Assembly: GCF_029909975.1 (NCBI RefSeq)
Contig: NZ_CP094516.1
Location: forward strand, 2,108,001 to 2,172,000
Length of the DNA stretch: 64,000 nt
Reading direction: 5' to 3'
Origin: Bradyrhizobium sp. ISRA430
GTDB taxonomy: Bacteria > Pseudomonadota > Alphaproteobacteria > Rhizobiales > Xanthobacteraceae
Shown piece by piece: positions 44,048 to 52,467 of this stretch (position 1 is its first letter; every line of letters starts with the position of its first letter). The notes under the pieces are model-generated. The model ran no database searches. It was not told the DNA's origin and saw only the letters and a list, made by a program, of their open reading frames with translations. The translations under genes and the position numbers were made by a program.

Positions 44048-45373
44048 CTAGCCGAGCAGCCGCGATTTGCTGGTTTCGCGCGCAAAGCCGAGCGCGATCA
44101 TCGCCGCGAGCGCGAGCGCGATGTAATATCCGGTGATCGCATAGGTCGTGCCCGTTTGCGCAAACAGGCTGGTGGCGACGAGCGGCGCCATACCGCCGCC
44201 GAGCACCGTTCCGAGCTGCTTTCCGATCGACACGCCGGTGAAGCGGATACGGGTCGGAAACAGTTCCGGGAAATAGCTGCCTTCGGTGCTGAACATCAGC
44301 GGATGGATCACGCCGGCGGCCAGGATCAGCGCCGCCGTCACCAGCAGCGTATTGCGGCTCGCGACCACGCCGTAGAATGCAAACATCGAGGTGGTTGCGA
44401 GCGCGACACCGGCGAGGAACAAGCGTTTCCGTCCGATCCGGTCGGACCACGCGCCGATGAGCGGCATGGCAATCAGGCCAACGAGGTTTGCGAACAGCAC
44501 GGCCTGCGTGATCACATCCTTTTGGACGCCGAGCTGGCGCGTGGCGAAGGAAATGGTGAAGATGGCCGTGAGGTAGAAATAGGATGTCTGCGCCATCTCG
44601 GCGAAGAACACGATGAGGATCGGTCGCCAGTGTCCCCTCACCGCCTCGACGGCGGGCACGGCTTCAACTTCCCCCGCCTTGCGGAACGTCGCGCTCTCCT
44701 CGATGCGCAAGCGCATGTAGACGCCGAGCGCAACGAGCACCGCACTGATCAGGAACGGAACGCGCCAGCCCCAAGACAGCAGGTCCGCCTCCGGCAGCCG
44801 CGAGATCGCGAGCGCGGCAGAAGATGCGAGCACGACGCCGACGGGCCCCGCGGCCTGGATCACGGCGGCCGAGAAGCCGCGCTGGTGGCCGGGAGCCGTT
44901 TCGATCGCCATGAGGATCGCCGCGGTCGACTCGCCGCCGAGGGCAAAGCCCTGAAGGAAGCGCAACACGACGAGCGCGATGGTCGCGATCAGACCCGCGC
45001 TGGCGTAGGTCGGCAATAGTCCGATCGACATGGTCGCTAGTCCCATCATGAGCAGCGTGCACAACAGGACGGATTTGCGACCCAAGCGGTCACCGAAATG
45101 GCCGAACACGATCCCGCCGAGCGGACGCGCCAGGAATCCGACGGCGAACGTCGCGAAGACCGCGATGGTCGCCGTGAGCTGATCGAACTTCGGGAAGAAA
45201 AGCTGGTCGAACACCAGCGGCGCGATCAGGCCGTAGATGAAGAAATCGTACCATTCGATCGCGGTACCGATGGTGCCGGCGATCAGAATGCGCCGCCGGC
45301 TGCTTGCCGTCTGCTCGGCGCCGATAGCGGCGGCCGCATGATCGTCGTAGTCCTCGAGCGTCCTTGTCGTCAA
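44048..45373 (-). CDS. MFS transporter, metabolite:H+ symporter (MHS) family
   Basis: Inner-membrane uptake carrier of 441 aa with 12 predicted helices. The MHS hallmark follows the N-terminus: IAGTIGTAIEWYDFFIYGLIAPLVF. The loop GHFGDRLGRKSVLLCT between helices 2 and 3 and VLRFLQGFALGGESTAA are family signatures. Substrates in the family are aromatic and organic acids (shikimate, 4-hydroxybenzoate, dicarboxylates). The start chosen is TTG at 45373, five bases after a perfect GGAGGAGG. An upstream in-frame ATG would add about 43 Pro/Arg-rich residues that overlap the next gene. Confidence 0.88.
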   Translation of the reverse strand: MTTRTLEDYDDHAAAAIGAEQTASSRRRILIAGTIGTAIEWYDFFIYGLIAPLVFDQLFFPKFDQLTATIAVFATFAVGFLARPLGGIVFGHFGDRLGRKSVLLCTLLMMGLATMSIGLLPTYASAGLIATIALVVLRFLQGFALGGESTAAILMAIETAPGHQRGFSAAVIQAAGPVGVVLASSAALAISRLPEADLLSWGWRVPFLISAVLVALGVYMRLRIEESATFRKAGEVEAVPAVEAVRGHWRPILIVFFAEMAQTSYFYLTAIFTISFATRQLGVQKDVITQAVLFANLVGLIAMPLIGAWSDRIGRKRLFLAGVALATTSMFAFYGVVASRNTLLVTAALILAAGVIHPLMFSTEGSYFPELFPTRIRFTGVSIGKQLGTVLGGGMAPLVATSLFAQTGTTYAITGYYIALALAAMIALGFARETSKSRLLG

Positions 45374-45378
45374 TTTGT

Positions 45379-45386
45379 CCTCCTCC
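45379..45386 (-). promoter_or_regulatory. Ribosome-binding site deciding a TTG start (MHS transporter)
   Basis: GGAGGAGG followed by ACAAA and TTG (45373). It is the strongest Shine-Dalgarno match in this operon and lies upstream of the first conserved helix, so the TTG start is preferred to the distant ATG. Confidence 0.65.
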
Positions 45387-45449
45387 GGTATCATTGTCGT
45401 TTTGTTGTTATTGCTGCGCGCCGCAGGTGGGTGCGGCGGCGGGTATCGA

Positions 45450-47159
45450 TCAGCTTGCCAGACGCGCGCCCTCGCTCGCGCCGTGCCCAAGCGCGCGGGC
45501 AAGGACGCGCCCGATCATCCCGGCCTGTGATACGGTGCCGCGCCAGGCCACGATCTGGTCAGGACGTATGAGTGCGAGATCCGCCTCGTAGAGATCGCGC
45601 AAGGATCTCGGCAGCGTGACGAGTTTCACGTCGACACCAAGCGCGCGGACAGCCTCGGCGAACGGAGTGTGAGCGAGCACGACCTCCCCAAACTGAAGCA
45701 GCGTCCATTCGAACCCGAACAGGTCGTACAGGGACACGCCGTCCTCCAGCCACGCATGCGGCGCGCGGCCGCCGGGACAGGCGCTCGGGACATAGACATT
45801 TGCAGCGTCGGGCGGCGGCTGGCTGCCGTCGGAGACAATGACCGGCGAGCCGTCGTAACGTCCGCCGAAGGTAACGCCGGGGATGTTGAACTCGGCGCGG
45901 GCGTGCCGCTCGAGATAGATACCTGCCTTACGCCGCGCCTCGTCGCCTGCTTCCGTGGCGTCTTCGATCTCCGGCGCGGGCGCAAACAGACCGAGCGAGT
46001 CGGCGAAGCGGCGCGCATAATCGGTGTTGCGGAGTGCCACCGGACGCCGCTCCACCTCGTAGCTGTCGAGCAGCGCAGCCGGGCTCACGCCCTTGACGAT
46101 GCTTGCGAGCTTCCAGCCGAGATTGACCGCGTCCTCGATCGCGGTGTTGTAGCCGAGCCCACCGGTTGGCGTGAACAGGTGCGCCGCGTCACCGCCGAGG
46201 AAGACCCTACCCCGCTGCATTCCGGTCGCGACCAGCGCGTGACCTGCGGTCCAGGTCAGGAACGAGAGCACGTCGCAATCGATCGGCGCGCCGCAGGCAC
46301 GCTGGAACGCGGCCCTGGCCTCGTTGACGGCGATCGCACTCTCGTCTTCGTCGGGTCGGAGCTGCGTATGGAACGCGAATTCGTCGCGACCGTTCACGGA
46401 CGCCATGAAGGCACGACGATCGCCATTGAAGCAGTTGTACATCCACGCCTTGGCGTGCGGGATGTTCGCGTAGAAATCAGGTGAACGGAGATAGACCGCC
46501 AGCATCCGCCCGCCCATGAAATCGCGCTGCGTTCCCGTCTCGCCGCCATAGACGATCCCGAGCGATTGCCGGACCATCGAGCGCGGCCCGTCGGCGCCGA
46601 CCAGGAAATCGGCATGGAGCTGAAAGCGGCGACCATCATCGAGACATTCGATGTCGCCGACGATGCCCTCATCGCTCTCGGTGTAGCTGACCAGCCGATG
46701 ACCGTAGTTGAGCTTTATTCCAGGGAGCCGTTCGGCATGCCGGCGCAGCACCGCCTCGACATATTTCTGCGAGACGCGATGCGGCAGTTCGGCGGCGCTC
46801 CAGGAGCCGGACATGCCCTTGATGAGCTCGCTCGCGCGTGACGATGACGGCAACGAAAACCGCGCCAGCTCATAGCCGGCATAACGGGTGAAGTACGCGA
46901 CATCGGTCGGATAATCGGCAGGCAAGCCTTCTCGTCTGATCTCGTCGGCAAATCCCAGCCGCCGATAGTGCTCCATCGAGCGGGCCTGCGTCGCATTGGC
47001 CTGCGGATTGAACGCCGTCCCCGGCTTTTCATCGACCAAGATCGCGGACACGCCGCGGCGGCCAAGCTCGTTGACCAGCATCAGCCCGCATGGGCCCCCG
47101 CCTACGATGAGCACCGAGGCCGTCAGACGTATCTCCAAGACGCTTCTCCCTACCAGCAT
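45450..47159 (-). CDS. FAD-dependent aromatic hydroxylase (PheA/MhpA type)
   Basis: Flavoprotein monooxygenase of up to 569 aa. FAD-binding GXGXXG is in VLIVGGGPCGLML (about 17-29). The DG motif LVGADGPRSMVRQSLG lies about 185-200. The GD motif LGGDAAHLFTPTGG lies about 315. The C-terminal 180 residues form the thioredoxin-like domain of the phenol/3-hydroxyphenylpropionate hydroxylase branch. It would add a hydroxyl group to a phenolic acid or phenol, feeding a ring-cleavage enzyme. Two starts compete: ATG at 47159, and TTG at 47138 preceded by GGGAG. A perfect palindrome 23 bp upstream of the ATG follows the MarR gene, hinting at MarR control. Confidence 0.88.
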   Translation of the reverse strand: MLVGRSVLEIRLTASVLIVGGGPCGLMLVNELGRRGVSAILVDEKPGTAFNPQANATQARSMEHYRRLGFADEIRREGLPADYPTDVAYFTRYAGYELARFSLPSSSRASELIKGMSGSWSAAELPHRVSQKYVEAVLRRHAERLPGIKLNYGHRLVSYTESDEGIVGDIECLDDGRRFQLHADFLVGADGPRSMVRQSLGIVYGGETGTQRDFMGGRMLAVYLRSPDFYANIPHAKAWMYNCFNGDRRAFMASVNGRDEFAFHTQLRPDEDESAIAVNEARAAFQRACGAPIDCDVLSFLTWTAGHALVATGMQRGRVFLGGDAAHLFTPTGGLGYNTAIEDAVNLGWKLASIVKGVSPAALLDSYEVERRPVALRNTDYARRFADSLGLFAPAPEIEDATEAGDEARRKAGIYLERHARAEFNIPGVTFGGRYDGSPVIVSDGSQPPPDAANVYVPSACPGGRAPHAWLEDGVSLYDLFGFEWTLLQFGEVVLAHTPFAEAVRALGVDVKLVTLPRSLRDLYEADLALIRPDQIVAWRGTVSQAGMIGRVLARALGHGASEGARLAS

Positions 47160-47181
47160 TATCCTGCATGGTAAGGTCGCC

Positions 47182-47195
47182 TGACGATATCGTCA
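47182..47195. promoter_or_regulatory. Candidate MarR operator palindrome
   Basis: TGACGATATCGTCA, a perfect 14-bp palindrome, lies between the MarR stop codon and the hydroxylase start codon, 23 bp upstream of the ATG at 47159. MarR proteins bind such 12-18 bp palindromes. Ownership by the adjacent MarR is inference. Confidence 0.65.
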
Positions 47196-47205
47196 AGTAG
47201 CCTGA

Positions 47206-47670
47206 CTAATCTGCGTCGAGCGTATCGAACTTCGCGCCATAGACGGCGAGGCCCTTCAGGATCGCGTCCATCGTGGCCTTGCCGAGTTCGGCGCGCATTT
47301 CCTGTTCGGCAATGTCGACCGCATCGCGAAACGCATCTAACCATTTGATCCCGGCCGGCGTGAACATGACGATACGGGCGCGCCGATCTGTCGGATCGGC
47401 AATGCGATCGACGAGGCCGAGCTCGGCGCATTGATCGACCAGCTCACCCATCGCCTGCTTGCTCATGGATGCGCGGCGGGCAAGCTCGGTGAGCCTCGTC
47501 CCCTCCACATCGAGATTGCGGGTCAGGCTGACATGCGCGATGCGCGTTTCGTCGTGCCCCCTGTCGCTCATCAATTCGAGCACGCGACCTTCGAAACGTC
47601 GCACTGCGTTATTGAGCAGGCGACCGATATTGGCATGTCGCCACGCGGTGCCGGATGTCCTGGCTTTCAA
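47206..47670 (-). CDS. MarR-family transcriptional regulator
   Basis: Winged helix-turn-helix regulator of 154 aa. The recognition region is GTRLTELARRASMSKQAMGELVDQCAELGLVDRIADPTDRRARIVMFTPAG, where the wing motif DPTDRRARIV is highly typical. Helices at both ends would dimerise. It lies 49 nt after the LysR gene stop and upstream of the FAD hydroxylase, the probable target, with the operator candidate between them. The ligand is probably the aromatic substrate. Confidence 0.9.
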   Translation of the reverse strand: MKARTSGTAWRHANIGRLLNNAVRRFEGRVLELMSDRGHDETRIAHVSLTRNLDVEGTRLTELARRASMSKQAMGELVDQCAELGLVDRIADPTDRRARIVMFTPAGIKWLDAFRDAVDIAEQEMRAELGKATMDAILKGLAVYGAKFDTLDAD

Positions 47671-47718
47671 ATGGATGTGCCTTCTTGGAAGCAGTCTGAA
47701 TTCGAGAATGTATCTTGC

Positions 47719-48642
47719 TCACTTCGTTGCATCCATCCAGATCCCCGGCTCCGAATGCTCGCGGATGTAAGTCACCAGGAAGTCTGAAAAGACCCTGATC
47801 TTGGCCGGCAGCCCGGCGCGGTTCTGATACGCGATGTTCATGGTGAGCAGAGGCAGCTCCCAATCCATCAGCACCGGGACGAGACGGCCCGCCGCGATGT
47901 CGCTCTGAACGATGTAGAGCGGCTGGATGAGGATGCCGAGCCCTGCCAGTGCCGCGCCGCGGATGACCTGGCCGTCATTGCTGTCGAGCGTCGGCGTGAT
48001 GCGGATGGTCTGCGCTCCATTGCCTTTGCGCAGGCGCAGGGAATAGGGATCGTTGGCAAGGTTGTAGACCAGCATGTTGTGACGCGCGAGGTCGGCCGGC
48101 TGTTCCGGCCGGCCGCAGCTTGCGAGATAAGACGGCGCGGCCGCCAGCACACGGCGCATCTGCCCGATACGGCGCACGACGATGTTCGAATCCGGTTCCT
48201 GCTCGCGCGTCCGGATCGCCACGTCGATGCCCGCCTCGATGAAATCCGGGTATCGGTTCGCGGTGGTGATCTGCAGGTTGAGCTTCGGGTAGCGCGCGCG
48301 AAACGCCGGCAGCATCGGCGCCAGATAGATCACCGCAAAGGAGAGCGAGCTGGTGACGCGCAGCATGCCCTGAGGCGACAAGGCGCGATCGCTGACGATG
48401 TCCTCGGCTTCGGCCAATTCGTTCAGAACCGGACCGCAACGTTCGAGCAGCTCCTGCCCCGCTTCCGTCAACCACAATCGGCGGGTGTTGCGCTCGATCA
48501 GCCGGACTGCAAGGCGCTCCTCCAGCGCACCTAGATAGCGGCTGGCAGCCGCATTCGACATCCGCAGCGCCTCGGCGGCTTTGGAGAGGCTGCCGAGCTC
48601 AGCCGTCTTGGAGAACACTTCAAGCTGCAGCAAGCGGTCCAT
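47719..48642 (-). CDS. LysR-family transcriptional regulator
   Basis: Regulator of 307 aa. Helix-turn-helix MDRLLQLEVFSKTAELGSLSKAAEALRMSNAAASRYLGALEERLAVRLIERNTRRLWLTEAG is at the N-terminus. The effector domain follows from about 90 (GMLRVTSSLSFAVIYLAPMLPAFRARYPKLNLQI, AALAGLGILIQPLYIV). It is divergent from the Dabb / maleylacetate reductase genes with 108 nt between starts, the usual arrangement for a LysR activator of aromatic catabolism. An inverted repeat with T-N11-A spacing lies right at its start codon. Confidence 0.93.
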   Translation of the reverse strand: MDRLLQLEVFSKTAELGSLSKAAEALRMSNAAASRYLGALEERLAVRLIERNTRRLWLTEAGQELLERCGPVLNELAEAEDIVSDRALSPQGMLRVTSSLSFAVIYLAPMLPAFRARYPKLNLQITTANRYPDFIEAGIDVAIRTREQEPDSNIVVRRIGQMRRVLAAAPSYLASCGRPEQPADLARHNMLVYNLANDPYSLRLRKGNGAQTIRITPTLDSNDGQVIRGAALAGLGILIQPLYIVQSDIAAGRLVPVLMDWELPLLTMNIAYQNRAGLPAKIRVFSDFLVTYIREHSEPGIWMDATK

Positions 48643-48661
48643 TTTTTCACATATCGAAAAA
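48643..48661. promoter_or_regulatory. Candidate LysR-box inverted repeat
   Basis: TTTTTC, seven bases (ACATATC), then GAAAAA, directly upstream of the LysR ATG. It contains the T-N11-A pattern of LysR sites. In this GC-rich genome its AT content and symmetry stand out. Position suggests autoregulation; activation of the divergent operon would need a site in the rest of the 108-nt gap. Confidence 0.5.
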
Positions 48662-48750
48662 GAGACTTACAATTATTGGCCTTTATTTCCGTGTTCTGCA
48701 AGGCAAAATGCCGCGCAAACAAGCAGAGCGGCAGGCGAGGAATCAGGAAA

Positions 48751-49074
48751 ATGTCGGGCCCGATCAGGCACATCGTGATGTGGCGGCTGCGCGGGGAAAC
48801 CCCCGAGGAGCGCTCCGCCGCCCGGCTCAAGGTCAAGACCTTGTTCGAAGGCCTCAAGGGCCGGATCGACGGCCTCACCCACATCGAGGTCGGCGTCGAC
48901 GTCAGCGCCGTCGATTACGCCTGCGACGTCGTGCTGTTCTCGGAGTTTGCCAATCAGGCCGCGCTTGCCGCGTACGCCAACCATCCGGAACATCTGCGCG
49001 TGCGCGAGGCGCTCGGCGACTTGCGAACCGGTCGCTTCCAGGTCGATTATCCCATCAAAGAGACCGGCACATGA
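48751..49074 (+). CDS. Dabb-domain (stress-responsive A/B barrel) protein
   Basis: Small protein of 107 aa with the dimeric alpha+beta barrel (Dabb) fold: PIRHIVMWRLRGETPEERSAARLKVKTLFEGL, then HIEVGVDVSAVDYACDVVLFSEFANQAALAAYANHPEHLRVREAL. The His in IRHIVMW and the HPEH segment are the family hallmarks. Such proteins may act as small decyclising or isomerising enzymes in aromatic pathways. The ATG at 48751 follows AGGAAA. It overlaps the maleylacetate reductase gene by 4 nt (ATGA), making coupled translation likely. Confidence 0.85.
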   Translation: MSGPIRHIVMWRLRGETPEERSAARLKVKTLFEGLKGRIDGLTHIEVGVDVSAVDYACDVVLFSEFANQAALAAYANHPEHLRVREALGDLRTGRFQVDYPIKETGT

Positions 49075-50150
49075 TCGGTTCGTTCACCTTTGAAAACCTC
49101 CCCTGCCGTGTCGTGTTCGGCACCGGGACGCTCGCCGCGGCCAAAGCCGAGGTCGAGCGACTCGGCGGCAAGCGCGCGTTGGTGCTGACGACGCCGCAGC
49201 AGGAGACGCAGGGCAAAAGCCTCGGCGCGGCGCTTGGCCCACTCTATGCCGGCATCTTTCCCGGCGCGACCATGCATACGCCGGTCGACGTCACGGAGCA
49301 GGCGCTTGCCGCCATGAAGGCGTGCGATGCCGACTGCGTCGTGTCGCTCGGCGGTGGATCGACCACCGGCCTTGGCAAGGCGCTGGCCCTGCGCACCGGC
49401 GTCAACCAGCTCTGCATTCCCACCACTTACGCCGGATCGGAGATGACGCCGATCGTCGGTCAGACCGAGAACGGCCTGAAGACCACGGTGCGCGATGCTG
49501 CGGTGCTGCCTGAAACCGTGATCTACGACGTCGATCTCACCTTGACGCTGCCGGTGAGCCTCACTGCGACCTCCGGCATCAACGCGATCGCGCATGCGGT
49601 GGAAGCGCTTTACGCGCGCGACGCCAATCCCGTCACCTCGCTGATGGCGGAGGAAGGCATCCGCGCACTCGCGCGCGCCCTGCCCGCGATAGCCGCCAAG
49701 AGCGACGACCGCGAGGCGCGCACCGAGGCGCTCTATGGCGCCTGGCTGTGCGGCGTCTGCCTCGGCACGGTCGGTATGGCGCTACATCACAAGCTCTGCC
49801 ATACCCTCGGCGGCACCTTCGATTTGCCGCACGCCGAGACGCACACCATCGTGCTGCCGCATGCGCTGGCCTACAACGCACCCGCCGTGCCCGATGCGAT
49901 GGCGCGCATCTCGCGCGCGATCGGCGCCGCCGATGCTTCGCGTGGACTCTACGATCTGGCGAAGCGGCTGAATGCAAAGCTTGCGCTGCGCGATGTCGGC
50001 ATGCCCGAGGGCGGCATCGACAAGGCGGCTGATCTCGCGGTCACTAACGCCTACTGGAATCCGCGCCCGCTCGAGCGCAATGCCATCCGCGACCTGATCG
50101 CGCGTGCCTGGGCCGGCGATCCGCCGAGCGCAACCAAAACGGCGGCTTGA
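49071..50150 (+). CDS. Maleylacetate reductase
   Basis: Iron-type alcohol dehydrogenase family enzyme of 359 aa that reduces maleylacetate to 3-oxoadipate with NAD(P)H. N-terminal nucleotide region: FGTGTLAAAKAEVERLGGKRALVLTTPQQ and SLGGGSTTGLGKALALRTG. PTTYAGSEMTPIVGQTENGLKTT is highly characteristic of maleylacetate reductases. The HH-K-CHTLGG segment and HAETHTIVLPHALAYN carry the conserved His positions. It sits in an operon with an intradiol dioxygenase, whose product from hydroxyquinol is maleylacetate, so the two form a consistent pathway end. ATGA overlap with the Dabb gene. Confidence 0.92.
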   Translation: MIGSFTFENLPCRVVFGTGTLAAAKAEVERLGGKRALVLTTPQQETQGKSLGAALGPLYAGIFPGATMHTPVDVTEQALAAMKACDADCVVSLGGGSTTGLGKALALRTGVNQLCIPTTYAGSEMTPIVGQTENGLKTTVRDAAVLPETVIYDVDLTLTLPVSLTATSGINAIAHAVEALYARDANPVTSLMAEEGIRALARALPAIAAKSDDREARTEALYGAWLCGVCLGTVGMALHHKLCHTLGGTFDLPHAETHTIVLPHALAYNAPAVPDAMARISRAIGAADASRGLYDLAKRLNAKLALRDVGMPEGGIDKAADLAVTNAYWNPRPLERNAIRDLIARAWAGDPPSATKTAA

Positions 50151-50154
50151 TTCG

Positions 50155-51528
50155 ATGCGACGCACGCTGATCAAATCCGCCGTCGTCATCAGCATGGATG
50201 ACAGGATTGGCGATCTTCGCACCGGCGACGTGCTGGTCGAGCGAAATCGCATCGTTGACGTCCGTCCATCGATCGATCTCGGCAGCGGCACGGCCGACAC
50301 CGAGATCGTGGACGGTACGGGGCGCATCGTCATCCCCGGCCTTATCAACGCGCATATGCACACCTGGCAGACGGCGCTGCGCGGCTACGCAGCGAACTGG
50401 ACCCTGCTCGAATATTTCCGCCGCATGCATGCCGGCCTCGCAACCGTGTTCCGGCCCGAGGACATCTACATCGCGACGCTGGTCGGCGCGCTGAACCAGA
50501 TCAATTGCGGCACCACCACGCTGGTCGACTGGTGTCACAACAATCCGACGCCCAACCACACTGACGCCGCCGTGCGCGGCCTGATCGAGAGTGGCATCCG
50601 CGCCGCCTTCTTCCACGGCTCACCGAAGCCCGAGCCGAAGCCTGGCGAGCCGCATTTCTCTGAGATTCCGCATCCACGCCGCGAGGTCGAGCGGTTGCTG
50701 GCAGGCCCCCTCGCCGACCGCGACGGTCTCGTTACGGTTGGACTCGCCATTCTCGGCCCGCACTATTCGACGCTCGATGTCGCCATGCATGACTTCCGCC
50801 TCGCGCGGGAACTCAACCTGATCGCATCGATGCACCAGGGCGGCGGTCCGGCCAAGACGCCCGGCGGCTGGGAGAAGCTGATCGAGGCGCGCCTGGTCGG
50901 CCCCGGCATCAACATCGTCCATGGCAACGACCTGCCTGACGATCTCCTCGATCGCCTGGTCGGTCTCGGCGTGTCGTTCTCGGTGACGCCGGAGAACGAG
51001 ATGATCCAGGGCCACGGCTTTCCGATCACCGGACGGCTCTTCAAGCGCGGAGTGCGCCCGACGATCGGCATCGATCTCGAATCCGTGCTGGCTGGCGATC
51101 TCTTCTCGGCCGCGCGCGTCGCGCTCTCGATGCAGCGGGCGCTCGACAACGCTGAGACACGCAGGGCCAACGGCACGATTCCGGCGACCACCACGATTCC
51201 GGCGCGCGAGGCGCTGCACTGGATCACGACGGAAGGCGCGCGCATGCTCGGCCGCGAGGACCAGATCGGCTCGCTGACACCGGGCAAACTCGCCGACCTC
51301 GTCATCATCAATGCGTCCGATCTCAATCTCTTCCCGGTGCACGATCCCGTTTCCACCGTCGTGATGCAGACGAGCCTCGCCAATATCGAGGCCGTCATGA
51401 TCGGCGGCACCTGGAAGAAACGGAACGGTCGGCTGCTGGTTGAGGGGCTGGAGACGAAGAAAGCGCTGCTCGCGCAATCCGGCCAGCGGCTGGTGCAGGA
51501 CATCGAACGACAGGGACGCGCCGCCTAG
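50155..51528 (+). CDS. Amidohydrolase, cytosine-deaminase/atrazine-hydrolase type (COG0402)
   Basis: Metal-dependent hydrolase of 457 aa with the amidohydrolase TIM-barrel and its flanking beta domain. Metal ligands are in INAHMH (His67, His69), with further His at SMHQGG and VHGNDL, and Asp in GIDLES. The segment NCGTTTLVDWCHNN after the second strand is typical. Closest themes are aminohydrolases that remove amino, chloro or thio groups from heterocycles (TrzN, guanine/8-oxoguanine deaminases). Its place inside a ring-cleavage operon is unusual and suggests hydrolysis of a ring substituent before hydroxylation. ATG at 50155, 5 nt after the preceding stop. Confidence 0.87.
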   Translation: MRRTLIKSAVVISMDDRIGDLRTGDVLVERNRIVDVRPSIDLGSGTADTEIVDGTGRIVIPGLINAHMHTWQTALRGYAANWTLLEYFRRMHAGLATVFRPEDIYIATLVGALNQINCGTTTLVDWCHNNPTPNHTDAAVRGLIESGIRAAFFHGSPKPEPKPGEPHFSEIPHPRREVERLLAGPLADRDGLVTVGLAILGPHYSTLDVAMHDFRLARELNLIASMHQGGGPAKTPGGWEKLIEARLVGPGINIVHGNDLPDDLLDRLVGLGVSFSVTPENEMIQGHGFPITGRLFKRGVRPTIGIDLESVLAGDLFSAARVALSMQRALDNAETRRANGTIPATTTIPAREALHWITTEGARMLGREDQIGSLTPGKLADLVIINASDLNLFPVHDPVSTVVMQTSLANIEAVMIGGTWKKRNGRLLVEGLETKKALLAQSGQRLVQDIERQGRAA

Positions 51529-51549
51529 CGGCGCCAACGGACAACAACA

Positions 51550-52452
51550 ATGACAGACGCTTCGAAGAATGTCGCCTTTATCGGGATCGGCAAGATGGGC
51601 CTGCCGATGTCGGTGCTCGTCGCCAAGGCCGGCTACGCCGTGACCGCCTTCGATCAGAGCGCCGCGCGGCTCAACGAGGCGCGCACGCAAGGCATTTCGA
51701 CAGCCGCTTCGCCCACTGATGCGGTGAACGGCAGGGCTGCGGTCGTCACGTCCCTGCCCGATGACGCGGCGTTGCGCGCCGTGATGCTCGGCCCCACCGG
51801 ACTCATCGGCGCGATGGCCCCTGGCGCCGTGCTGATCGAGACCAGCACCGTAAGCGCCGAGGCGTCCGCCGAGGTCGATGCGGCCGCGCAGGCGCGCGGC
51901 GTCATCTACCTGCGCGCGCCGGTCTCCGGCAATGCCAGCATCGTTCACACCGGCGCGCTGACCTGCTTCGTCTCGGGCCCCAAGGACGCCTTCGAGCGCA
52001 CAAAACCGCTGTTCGCCGCCTTCACCCGCGCCCAGACCTATCTCGGGCCCGGCGAAGAGGCGCGCTACGCCAAGCTCGCCGTCAATCTGATGATTGCAGT
52101 CTCCGCAGCCATGATGGCCGAGAGCCTGGCGCTGGCACGCAAGGGCGGCATCGCCTGGCAGGACATATTGAAAGTGCTCGACGACAGCGCGGTCGCCTCG
52201 CCGATGGTGAAGTACAAGACCGCACCGCTCCGGACCCGCGATTTCGAGTCCACCTTCTCCTGCAAGCAGATGGCGAAGGATCTCGATCTGATCTTAGGGG
52301 CCGGCCACGCCGTCGGCGTGCCGCTGCAGCTCGCGGCCCAGGTGCGCGAGACCTACGGTTCGCTGGTCGCGCAAGGCGACGGCGAGACCGACTTTATCGC
52401 AACCGTCAAGCATCTCGAGCGGCTGTCCGGCCTCGGCGAGCCCAAACTCTGA
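51550..52452 (+). CDS. NAD(P)-dependent 3-hydroxyisobutyrate dehydrogenase-family enzyme
   Basis: Beta-hydroxyacid dehydrogenase of 300 aa. Rossmann motif GIGKMGLPMSVLVAKAGYAVTAFDQS is at the N-terminus (about 11-36). The substrate motif TSTVSAEAS comes next, then RAPVSGNASIVHTGALTCFVSG, and the catalytic Lys in KLAVNLMIAV, all standard for the family. Substrates are hydroxyacids such as 3-hydroxyisobutyrate, tartronate semialdehyde or 2-(hydroxymethyl)glutarate. In the operon it could reduce or oxidise an intermediate of the pathway; the actual substrate is unknown. Confidence 0.88.
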   Translation: MTDASKNVAFIGIGKMGLPMSVLVAKAGYAVTAFDQSAARLNEARTQGISTAASPTDAVNGRAAVVTSLPDDAALRAVMLGPTGLIGAMAPGAVLIETSTVSAEASAEVDAAAQARGVIYLRAPVSGNASIVHTGALTCFVSGPKDAFERTKPLFAAFTRAQTYLGPGEEARYAKLAVNLMIAVSAAMMAESLALARKGGIAWQDILKVLDDSAVASPMVKYKTAPLRTRDFESTFSCKQMAKDLDLILGAGHAVGVPLQLAAQVRETYGSLVAQGDGETDFIATVKHLERLSGLGEPKL

Positions 52453-52467
52453 TCCACGGAGGCACAT

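Noticed and set aside
42404..45019. 871-codon plus-strand frame across the decarboxylase, dehydrogenase and transporter genes
   Set aside because: Antisense to three clear genes and Arg/His-rich; a composition artefact.
47600..47718. Possible leader peptide between LysR and MarR genes
   Set aside because: No start codon with a ribosome site in the gap and no hairpin pair typical of attenuators.
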